Origin: an uncultured Rhodospirillaceae bacterium
GTDB lineage: Bacteria; Pseudomonadota; Alphaproteobacteria; Rhodospirillales; Casp-alpha2
Direction of reading: 5' to 3'
DNA length: 10,864 nt
NCBI GenBank assembly: GCA_913048145.1
Contig: CAJWVP010000065.1
Span: forward strand, 1-10,864
Made by a program: the position numbers and the translations under genes. Shown in pieces: positions 1 through 6,638 of the stretch (its first letter is position 1; every line of letters begins with the position of its first letter). The notes under the pieces were generated by a model. The model searched no databases, was not told the DNA's origin, and saw only the letters and a list, made by a program, of their open reading frames with translations.

Positions 1-641
1 AAATAATCGCTGACGAATTTTGTGAAATTCGGATCCGACGTCGAGCCGTCGCCATCGCTGATAACAAAATCAGGACGATCAGATTCACCATCCTCATCCA
101 TCGGATTACCGCGCGCACGCATGGAATGACAATTGACATGATAAACGCGACCAAACTCGTTAAAGGCCGCATCCAGCGCCGTCGCCACCGCCACGTGATA
201 AGGTCGCCAATAGGCATCAATCCGACGCAAGACTTCAGTCGCAGTCAGTGGGTCTTCGTATAGAGGGTCCAATCCGTGTAAGCTGGTCCAGACGATCCCC
301 TTACCGACCGCCGCCTTTTTAGATGGCTGCAATGGCACAGCAAAGGCGCCCTGCACCTCGCTGGGCTCAAAGTCTTCGGGCGCTCGGTTCGGATCGACAA
401 ACAGGCGTGGAAACGTCGCCGCGATCAACGGCGCGCCGTGGTCGGGTGCAGCCGCAAAAAGTTCGTCCACAAATGCGTCTTCTGCGCGCCGCATGCGATC
501 CAACGAAACGAGCGTCTTGAAGCTTTCCGGATAATGGCTGCCGCTGTGGGGGCTGTCGAAAACCAAGGGAATCTTCGACCCCCGCGCGGGCAACATCACG
601 ACCGGTGGCACGCGACCATTCACCTCAGGAGTTGGGATCAT
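1..641 (-). CDS. N-formylglutamate amidohydrolase family protein (3' end beyond window)
   Basis: The family hydrolyses N-formyl-L-glutamate or related N-acyl amino acids to the free amino acid and the acid, in the cytoplasm. I translated 213 codons from the ATG at 641 down to the left edge with no stop. Family motifs in order are DSPHSG (residues 29-34), FVDPNR (81-86), an Arg-Ile plus PYH segment (140-149), VNCHSM (169-174, likely metal or active-site His) and the DFVISDGDGS block (191-200). Homologues are usually about 260-300 residues, so some 50-90 C-terminal residues lie outside the window. The start codon overlaps the stop of the upstream ATPase gene by four bases (ATGA). There is no clear Shine-Dalgarno sequence, so translation is probably coupled. 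It is the last visible gene of the importer operon, which suggests that it acts on the imported compound. The family is clear; the exact substrate is not, and formylglutamate itself is not proven. Confidence 0.88.
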   Translation of the reverse strand, partial: MIPTPEVNGRVPPVVMLPARGSKIPLVFDSPHSGSHYPESFKTLVSLDRMRRAEDAFVDELFAAAPDHGAPLIAATFPRLFVDPNRAPEDFEPSEVQGAFAVPLQPSKKAAVGKGIVWTSLHGLDPLYEDPLTATEVLRRIDAYWRPYHVAVATALDAAFNEFGRVYHVNCHSMRARGNPMDEDGESDRPDFVISDGDGSTSDPNFTKFVSDY

Positions 642-1642
642 TGGTCGTTCAAATGACAGGCCGAAAGCCGACCCGGCGCGATCTCGCGAAGGACCGGCAC
701 CTCTATCGTGCACCGGTCCGTGACGTGTGGGCAGCGCGGATGGAAATGGCAGCCCGGCGGCGGGTCCAGTGGTGACGGGATTTCTCCGGATACCGGCTCA
801 TATTCGATCCCACGCTGGTCGAGCCTTGGCACCTCATTCAAAAGCGCCGTGGTATAGGGATGGTTCGGTTTATCGAACAGTTCATCCGTTGGGGCTGTTT
901 CAACGATGCGCCCCAGATACATGATCACGACGCGATCCGAAATATGCTCAACCACGGAGAGATCATGGCTGATGAACAAGTAGGTCAAGTCCAAGTCTTC
1001 ACGCAGATCCATGAACAAATTGATGACCTGCGCTTGAATGGAAACGTCTAAGGCGGCGATGGCCTCGTCGCAGACTAGAAATTCCGGCTGTACAGCTAGT
1101 GCCCGGGCGATCCCGATCCGTTGCCGCTGACCACCGGAGAACTGGTGCGGGTAGCGCCGAATATATTCCCGGCCCAAACCCACTCTTTCCATCATGTCCC
1201 CAACATAGTCGGAGCGCTCCTTAAGGTCCGTCATGCCGTGGATGACCGACGCTTCACCGATGATATCTTCAACGCGCATGCGCGGGTTTAGGGATGCGAA
1301 AGGATCTTGGAAGATCATCTGGATAGCCAACGCGGCAGCCTCCCCCTCTTCCTGGGTCATGGCCGTAAACTCGACGCCCTTGAAGGAGATACCACCCGCC
1401 GTGGGTGGAAGGATACCGGCAATCATTCGGCCCAACGTCGATTTGCCACATCCTGATTCGCCAACCAGACCGACCACCTCGCCCTTTTCGATAGTGAACG
1501 ACACACTGTCAACAGCATGGACCGTTTCCTCGCGGATGTTGGACCCCAGGCGTTGCGCAATCTTGCCCGCCATGTCCAGCCGTTTGACGAAGTTCTTGGT
1601 AAGGTCCTTGACCTCGAGCATAGCATTCTGCGGGGTCATCAT
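638..1642 (-). CDS. Peptide-type ABC importer ATPase, DppF/OppF-like
   Basis: One of the two cytoplasmic ATPases that power a Dpp/Opp-class importer. On the 334-residue protein I see Walker A GESGCGKST (61-69), Q-loop FQDP (111-114), signature FSGGQ (168-172), Walker B FLVCDE (188-193), D-loop ALD (197-199) and the switch His (226). The C-terminal oligopeptide-transporter domain begins at NHPY and carries Cys298, Cys304, Cys311 and Cys329, the four-Cys pattern linked to a [4Fe-4S] cluster in Dpp-type ATPases. One oddity is DEA where DEP is usual after the Walker B glutamate. The frame is open up to an ATG at 1675, but I chose the ATG at 1642: it has AGGAGG seven bases upstream and overlaps the preceding stop by four bases (ATGA). 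It forms the ATPase pair with the upstream DppD-like protein. Confidence 0.95.
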   Translation of the reverse strand: MMTPQNAMLEVKDLTKNFVKRLDMAGKIAQRLGSNIREETVHAVDSVSFTIEKGEVVGLVGESGCGKSTLGRMIAGILPPTAGGISFKGVEFTAMTQEEGEAAALAIQMIFQDPFASLNPRMRVEDIIGEASVIHGMTDLKERSDYVGDMMERVGLGREYIRRYPHQFSGGQRQRIGIARALAVQPEFLVCDEAIAALDVSIQAQVINLFMDLREDLDLTYLFISHDLSVVEHISDRVVIMYLGRIVETAPTDELFDKPNHPYTTALLNEVPRLDQRGIEYEPVSGEIPSPLDPPPGCHFHPRCPHVTDRCTIEVPVLREIAPGRLSACHLNDQ

Positions 1643-2628
1643 TCGGCGGCCTCCTGAAGGTGCGGATGGAAGCACCGAATGTTACGGTCAGCCAGCGGCT
1701 GGGTAATGTTGGGCTCTGCTGTGCAGGCTTCGTCAGCTCGCGGACAGCGTGCCTGAAAAGCGCAGCCGGTCGGCAGATTGAGTAGCGACGGGGTCATTCC
1801 AGGAATTTGATACAACCGTTCGCCCCTGGTGTTGTGCCCAGGCACCGACCCCAAGAGCCCTACCGTATAGGGGTGAACCGGGTTGTCGAGTACGTCGCTG
1901 ATGGCACCTTGCTCAACAATGCGGCCTGCATACATGACACATATTTTATCAACCAATCCCGCGACCACGGCCAAGTCGTGCGTGATCCAAATCATGGCGG
2001 TGCCGGTCTCGCGGCAGAGCTTCTGCGCTTCATAGAGGATTTGCCCTTGGATCGTCACATCAAGGGCCGTCGTCGGCTCGTCGGCGATAATCAAGTCAGG
2101 CTTGTTCAAAAGCGCGATTGCGATCGCCACACGCTGGCGCATGCCGCCAGAAAATTGATGCGGGTAGGCCTTCAGTCGCTCGTCGGGAGACGGAATACCC
2201 ACTTGGCCCAGCGCATCGCGGGAGCGTTGGCGCGCTTCGTTCTTCGAGATGGATTTATCATGGGCTAGGACCGTCTCAATCATCTGCGTATCAACCCGGA
2301 GTACCGGATTGAGCGTCATCATTGGATCCTGAAAAATCATGGCGATCCTATTGCCACGCAACTTCTGCATCTGTTCATCATCCAGACCGACAAGGTCATG
2401 CCCGTTGAACAGGACTTGGCCACCGACCACCTCACCTGGGGGATCTACAAGGCCTAGAATTGAGAACCCAGTGACCGACTTGCCCGATCCAGACTCGCCG
2501 ACAAGACCCATGATCTCGCCCTTATCCACATCGAAACTGACGTTGTCCACCGCTTTTGCCACCCCGTCACGGGTGAAAAAATGGGTTTCCAGGTTACAAA
2601 CCGAAAGCGTTGGTCCATCGCCACTCAT
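1639..2628 (-). CDS. Peptide-type ABC importer ATPase, DppD/OppD-like
   Basis: Second ATPase of the importer, expected to pair with the downstream DppF-like subunit on the inner face of the membrane. The 329-residue protein shows Walker A GESGSGKSV (44-52), Q-loop Gln100, signature FSGGM (159-163) followed by RQRVAIAIAL, Walker B LIIADEP (179-185), D-loop ALD (188-190) and switch His217. The C-terminal oligopeptide-transporter region starts at VHPY (251) and has Cys289, Cys295, Cys302 and Cys319, the putative iron-sulphur ligands. Length is normal for the family. The ATG overlaps the stop of the permease C gene by four bases (ATGA), with only a weak purine-rich stretch upstream, so it is probably translated by coupling. 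All catalytic motifs are intact. Peptide, opine and nickel transporters share this architecture, so the ATPase does not fix the substrate. Confidence 0.95.
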   Translation of the reverse strand: MSGDGPTLSVCNLETHFFTRDGVAKAVDNVSFDVDKGEIMGLVGESGSGKSVTGFSILGLVDPPGEVVGGQVLFNGHDLVGLDDEQMQKLRGNRIAMIFQDPMMTLNPVLRVDTQMIETVLAHDKSISKNEARQRSRDALGQVGIPSPDERLKAYPHQFSGGMRQRVAIAIALLNKPDLIIADEPTTALDVTIQGQILYEAQKLCRETGTAMIWITHDLAVVAGLVDKICVMYAGRIVEQGAISDVLDNPVHPYTVGLLGSVPGHNTRGERLYQIPGMTPSLLNLPTGCAFQARCPRADEACTAEPNITQPLADRNIRCFHPHLQEAAE

Positions 2629-3557
2629 CTTTCGAGTCTCGGGTTCAGGACATCACGAAGTTGGTCACCAACTAGGTTGATGGAGACAATGGTGATTAAA
2701 AGTGCCACGCCCGGAAAAAAGCTGATCCAATATTTTCCACTAAGCATGTAATCAAAACCATTGGCGATGAGAAGGCCTAACGACGGTTCGCTGACTGGAA
2801 GGCCAACGCCAAGGAAACTCAGTGTTGCTTCAAGCGAAATGGCCGACGCCGTCTGCAGAGTGCCAACCACGATCAATGGCGGCATGCAATTCGGCAGAAG
2901 GTGGCGGAATAGGATGCGTCGATGACCAATTGCTAGGCACGTCGCCGCTTCGATGTATTCCTTGTTTCGTTCCACCAGAGCAGAGCCGCGAACGGTGCGC
3001 GCATAATAGGCCCACTGGACGATGATCAAAGCAATAATGATCTTGTCGACCCCCTTTCCAAGGATAGCGAGTAATATCAAAGCCACTAGGATTGCTGGAA
3101 ACGACAATTGGATGTCGACAATCCGCATGATGATATTTTCCGTCCGGCCGCCAAAGTAGGCAGCAATCAGGCCGAAGGCAGCGCCGATGATCATCGCCAC
3201 GATACCGCTCATGACGCCGACACCAAGAGAAATCCGCAAGCCGTAAATCATCGCGCTGAGAAGGTCGCGGCCAGCACCGTCTGTCCCGAGCCAGAAAGCC
3301 GTCCCTTCGAAACTCTTCGCTCCTGGCGGCAATTTCGAATCAAGGACACTTACCTGAGCGAGATCGTAGGGATTGGTTGGCGAAATGAAACCGGCGAAAA
3401 CCGCCACAAAGATCAAACTGCACAGCACTACCAGCGCCACCGATGCCACCTTAGAGGCAAAAAAACTTGCACGGAAGCGCTCGAAAGGCGTTTCAACCGC
3501 CTCGGTCTTGTCGCGCGCAGCTGCGCCAAGCGCAATATTCTCGGCAACAGTTTTCAT
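2625..3557 (-). CDS. Peptide-type ABC importer permease, DppC/OppC-like
   Basis: Inner-membrane permease of the importer, 310 residues. It has a polar N-terminal tail (1-30), a first hydrophobic helix at about 36-58, and then the conserved LGTDGAGRD block (90-98) typical of the C-type subunit. Further hydrophobic segments lie at about 105-134, 146-167, 170-187, 226-250 and 278-297. The EAA loop that docks on the ATPases is visible as EAATCLAIG (203-211), followed by the RHLLPN segment (218-223). The start overlaps the stop of permease B by four bases (ATGA), with an AGGA about nine bases upstream. It pairs with the upstream DppB-like protein to form the translocation path. Confidence 0.95.
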   Translation of the reverse strand: MKTVAENIALGAAARDKTEAVETPFERFRASFFASKVASVALVVLCSLIFVAVFAGFISPTNPYDLAQVSVLDSKLPPGAKSFEGTAFWLGTDGAGRDLLSAMIYGLRISLGVGVMSGIVAMIIGAAFGLIAAYFGGRTENIIMRIVDIQLSFPAILVALILLAILGKGVDKIIIALIIVQWAYYARTVRGSALVERNKEYIEAATCLAIGHRRILFRHLLPNCMPPLIVVGTLQTASAISLEATLSFLGVGLPVSEPSLGLLIANGFDYMLSGKYWISFFPGVALLITIVSINLVGDQLRDVLNPRLER

Positions 3558-4531
3558 GCTTTCACATCCTGTAAGCGGACCCGCGGGTCGAGGACCGAAT
3601 AAAGAACATCAACCACAAGGTTAATGATTACAAAGACTAGAACGATGATCATCAAGTACGCCACGATCACGGGGCGATCCAGGTTCTGAATGGAGTCGAT
3701 GATTAACTTGCCCATACCCGGCCAAGCAAACACGGTTTCGGTAACAACCGAAAAAGCGATGAGACCACCGAACTCGAGGCCCAGGACCGTGACGACGGGG
3801 ATCATGATGTTCTTCATGAGATGGACCAAAACCACCCGGTTCGTACTTAGGCCCTTGGCACGGGCAAATTTAATGTAGTCCTGGTGCACAATTTCTCGCG
3901 TGCCGGCGCGGGCCAAGCGAATAACTAGGGATATTTTGAATAACGCTAGATTAAGCGCCGGGAGAAAAAGGTGTGAGAGCCCGTCTATTGTCAGGAAACT
4001 GAGTGGAATACCGCCAACATCGACCGTATCTCCACGACCCGTGCTCGGCAGCCAGCCAAGCATCACCGCAAAAACCATGATGAACATCAGCCCAACCCAG
4101 AAGGTCGGAAGAGAGAAACCGAGTATGGATCCCGCCATTATCACCTTGGATGTTCGAGCCTCGGGTTTTAAGCCGGCAAAAACACCTAAGGGTATGCCGA
4201 TAACGATGGCCATCAGTAGTGCGGCAAGCGCCAGTTCGAAAGTGGCCGGCATACGCTCCACGATAATGCCCAGCGATTCCTCACCATAGGTGAAGGACTT
4301 GCCCAATTCGCCCTGGACCGCCTTGCCGACAAACAGGCCGTATTGCACGTACCACGGCTTATCAAGCCCCATCGCCTTGATCACGCGCTCGCGCTCGGCC
4401 TGGTCGGCCTCGTCGTTGACCATCATTTCAACGGGATCGCCGACCAGGTTGACGCCGCTGAACACCAGAAACGACATGACGAACACGACAAGCACGCTTT
4501 GCATCAAGCGGCGGATAATGAATACAGTCAT
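3554..4531 (-). CDS. Peptide-type ABC importer permease, DppB/OppB-like
   Basis: Inner-membrane permease, 325 residues, normal length. The N-terminus has the usual B-subunit form, FIIRRLMQ, leading into the first helix (about 10-30). Other hydrophobic segments lie at about 96-120, 130-160, 186-206, 243-266 and 287-311. The cytoplasmic EAA-type loop is YIKFARAKGLS (219-229) with HLMKN at 237-241, and a TETVFAWPGMG block (264-274) is also typical. The stop overlaps the permease C start by four bases. The start lies 86 bases downstream of the binding-protein stop, across a strong stem-loop, and has no clear Shine-Dalgarno sequence. The ATG was chosen because it gives the family-like N-terminus. 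Confidence 0.95.
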   Translation of the reverse strand: MTVFIIRRLMQSVLVVFVMSFLVFSGVNLVGDPVEMMVNDEADQAERERVIKAMGLDKPWYVQYGLFVGKAVQGELGKSFTYGEESLGIIVERMPATFELALAALLMAIVIGIPLGVFAGLKPEARTSKVIMAGSILGFSLPTFWVGLMFIMVFAVMLGWLPSTGRGDTVDVGGIPLSFLTIDGLSHLFLPALNLALFKISLVIRLARAGTREIVHQDYIKFARAKGLSTNRVVLVHLMKNIMIPVVTVLGLEFGGLIAFSVVTETVFAWPGMGKLIIDSIQNLDRPVIVAYLMIIVLVFVIINLVVDVLYSVLDPRVRLQDVKA

Positions 4532-4569
4532 GGCTGTGGTCGAGCTCTAAAGGCTATGGGAACAGCGCG

Positions 4570-4603
4570 TGATCGGACGGCGCCATTTGGCACCGTCCGA
4601 TCA
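4570..4603 (-). promoter_or_regulatory. Intra-operon stem-loop between binding-protein and permease genes
   Basis: An 11-base-pair perfect stem (4570-4580 with 4593-4603) continues after one C/A mismatch with three more G-C pairs around an ATTT loop. On the transcribed minus strand it starts 15 bases after the binding-protein stop and is followed by ACGCGCTGTT, not by a T-run, so it does not look like a full intrinsic terminator. Stem-loops at this point in binding-protein operons often protect the upstream message or cause partial termination, giving more binding protein than permease. That role is inferred here; the hairpin itself is directly visible. Confidence 0.7.
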
Positions 4604-4617
4604 ACACAAGTACGGAC

Positions 4618-6207
4618 TTAGTTTGGCGTGACGAGGAACCCGGTGGTCCGTTCATCGGTACGGGCCTTGTAAGTCAAACCCTTCTTCCCGGCCCAGGTGT
4701 TAACCTGGTAGTGGAGCGTGATGATGCCTTGGTTGCGTCCGACCCCTATTTCAGTAGCTTTCGCAAGCAACGCAGCGCGCTTGTTGTCGTCAACGGTGGC
4801 CAGCGCTTCATCGAGCACCTTGTCCATTTCTGGGTCCGAGTGCAACCCCCGGTTAGACGAGCCCCAGCCCTTCGGCTTGCTGTAGGTGCCCAATAAGGAG
4901 CGCAGTGGCGAAGACGGCTCACCCGTACCCGAACCCCAACCGACGAGGAGGAAGTTCCACTTTGGGGGCTTCGCCGGGCCACGATTCTTTCCATGCTTGA
5001 AAAACACGCTCTTCGGCATGGTATCAGGCGTTGTCTTAATGCCGATACGGGTCAGCATCTGAGCAATCGCTTCAACGATTTTGGCATCGTTGATGTAACG
5101 GTCATTGGGACCGTGCAAAGTCACCTGAAAGCCGTTCGGATAGCCCGCTTCTGCTAACAATTTCTTGGCGCCCGCCGGGTCATATTTCGGAACCGGTAGG
5201 TTGGCGGAACGACCGAAAAAGCCCTCAGGGAGCAACTGGCCAGCAGGGATGGCAACACCTTCCATGACCCGCTCTACAATCGCTGTACGGTTAATCGCCA
5301 TGTTGACGGCTTTGCGCACGCGCACGTCCTTAAACGGGTTCTTAGTGACCGGCTTGCCATCATGGGTTTTCACGAATTCCGGATTGTCCCGGAACTGGTC
5401 CATGTGCAAGTAAATGACCCGGTTCGAAACACCCTGGCTTAGTTGAACTTTAGCATTTGTCTTGAGACGTGCGATGTCCACGGTAGGCACCTGGTCGATG
5501 AAATCAACGTCACCGGCCAGCAGAGCAGCCAAACGCGACGGCGCAGACTTGATGGGCTTGATGATGATTTTTTCCCAATGCGGCTTGTCACCGTGATAAC
5601 CATCATAACGGACCATCTCTAGGACTTCCCCTTTCACCCATTTGCCCACCTTGTATGGGCCGGTGCCAAAGGCTGACGAGCCGTTGTTGTAGTCCCCTTC
5701 CCACTTGTCTTTCTCATTTGCAGAAACGATGTGGACGTTGGAAAGATCAACTGCCATCAACGGGTAAGGTTTTTTAGAGATGAAGTGCAGAGTGTGGCTG
5801 TCAATCTTTTTGATGGTTGATGCAGCTTTGGTGTAAAGACCGAAGCTGGAACGCGCGTTCGGATGATTGCCGGCGCGGTGCATGGAGAAAATCACGTCAT
5901 CGGCATCAAAGTCAGAACCATCGTGAAATTTCACGCCCTTGCGCAGCTTGAATTCCCAGGTCAGTTGGTCCAATGGCTTCCACGATGTGGCCAAACCGGG
6001 TAACAGGTTTTGCTTGTGGTCTTGTTCAATCAGGCGCGAGAAAAAGTGCTGCGCGATCTGGTTGTTGGGACCGAGGTTGTGGAAGTGTGGGTCAATGGAC
6101 GTCGGTTCCGTACCGAGCCCGATGGTCAAAGTTTGAGCCTGAACTACGGGCGCCAGCGAAATTGCCGCCACCGCCGCCGCGTAGGCAAGTGTCTTTCTCA
6201 TGTACAT
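4618..6207 (-). CDS. Periplasmic substrate-binding protein of peptide-type ABC importer (SBP_bac_5 family)
   Basis: Solute receptor that captures the substrate in the periplasm and delivers it to the DppB/DppC-like permeases. It has 529 residues, normal for the DppA/OppA class. The N-terminus is a Sec signal peptide: Arg-Lys at 4-5, an Ala-rich hydrophobic core, and a likely cut after VVQA (residue 24). There is no lipobox Cys, so the mature protein should be soluble. Family signatures are GTEPTSIDP (about 32-40), the tryptophan plus GVKFHDG block (91-97) followed by ADDVIFS, and GTGPYKVG (181-188). The ATG at 6207 has GGAGG nine bases upstream; a second in-frame ATG at 6201 is too far from it. 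It is the first gene of the operon. The family binds di- and oligopeptides, opines, glutathione, nickel or haem, so the ligand cannot be assigned. Confidence 0.94.
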   Translation of the reverse strand: MYMRKTLAYAAAVAAISLAPVVQAQTLTIGLGTEPTSIDPHFHNLGPNNQIAQHFFSRLIEQDHKQNLLPGLATSWKPLDQLTWEFKLRKGVKFHDGSDFDADDVIFSMHRAGNHPNARSSFGLYTKAASTIKKIDSHTLHFISKKPYPLMAVDLSNVHIVSANEKDKWEGDYNNGSSAFGTGPYKVGKWVKGEVLEMVRYDGYHGDKPHWEKIIIKPIKSAPSRLAALLAGDVDFIDQVPTVDIARLKTNAKVQLSQGVSNRVIYLHMDQFRDNPEFVKTHDGKPVTKNPFKDVRVRKAVNMAINRTAIVERVMEGVAIPAGQLLPEGFFGRSANLPVPKYDPAGAKKLLAEAGYPNGFQVTLHGPNDRYINDAKIVEAIAQMLTRIGIKTTPDTMPKSVFFKHGKNRGPAKPPKWNFLLVGWGSGTGEPSSPLRSLLGTYSKPKGWGSSNRGLHSDPEMDKVLDEALATVDDNKRAALLAKATEIGVGRNQGIITLHYQVNTWAGKKGLTYKARTDERTTGFLVTPN

Positions 6208-6638
6208 ATGGAATTTCCTCCCCGAGTTGATGGTCTCAAGCGCCGATAGTTCCGGTTTATTTTTGATCTTTCGGTGCTGACTCCAAATGGTGCATCAACC
6301 CAACACGCCGGACAACTAAAAATCGTCATGGCGCCGTTAGCTCACTCCCTCTAAAGGTCGTGGAGCGGTGGTCAATCAATTCTCCATATATCCGCGCCGC
6401 CAGGGCCTGGATGGGCCCACTGAACACTGGTTGAAGCACGTTGCGTTTGTTCGCGGCTTGGGAAAAATGTGGAAACCGTGCGAGCGCAATTAAAGTCCTT
6501 AAGCGAATCGATTTCCATTTCCACACCAAATCTCAATCATGCAAGATGAGTATAACGCTTTCCGGAACCAACATTGGACATCCCTCCAGACCCTAGCCAA
6601 GATTAAGCTCTGCAAGCGACGAAACAGGAGCCCTAACC
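6208..6638. promoter_or_regulatory. Divergent intergenic region between importer operon and MmgE/PrpD gene
   Basis: This 431-base stretch separates two divergently transcribed units and must hold both promoters. About half is the decayed LysR N-terminal fragment described separately. On the plus side, a TATAAC hexamer at 6551-6556 is a plausible -10 element for the MmgE/PrpD gene, but I see no good -35. A partial palindrome CTCA-N11-TGAG (6532-6550) abuts it and could be an operator. The MmgE/PrpD start has AGGAG eight bases upstream. On the minus side, the only AT-rich candidate is the TTATTTTTGA stretch around 6257-6266; a TTGGAG/AAAATA pair with 17-base spacing there is weak. No confident sigma-factor site can be called. 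Confidence 0.4.
6326..6529 (-). pseudogene. Truncated LysR-type transcriptional regulator, N-terminal helix-turn-helix remnant
   Basis: The minus-strand frame from a TTG at 6529 to a TGA at 6326 encodes 67 residues that follow the LysR-family DNA-binding domain. The pattern is L-x-ALAR-x-x-HFSQAA, then NVLQPVFS, then IQAL, then LIDHRSTTFRG and ELTAP, in the right order and spacing for helix-turn-helix, recognition helix and wing. Several positions normally conserved are changed: Leu for Ser before QP, Gly for Arg after VFS, LA for LE after the recognition helix, and Tyr for Gly. The frame ends just where the linker helix should begin. No effector-binding domain follows in the 118 bases before the importer operon, and there is no Shine-Dalgarno sequence or ATG; an in-frame TGA lies two codons before the TTG. 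I read this as a dead regulator that once faced the MmgE/PrpD gene. A short functional DNA-binding protein is possible but unlikely. Confidence 0.68.

Noticed and set aside
1233..1706. 157-residue plus-strand open frame across the two ATPase genes
   Set aside because: It lies wholly antisense to strongly conserved ATPase sequence, and its own translation shows no domain or ribosome-binding site.
6397..6422. GGGCC/GGCCC imperfect hairpin in the divergent region
   Set aside because: It lies inside the LysR-like coding remnant, is short and has a bulge; it is explained by former coding sequence.
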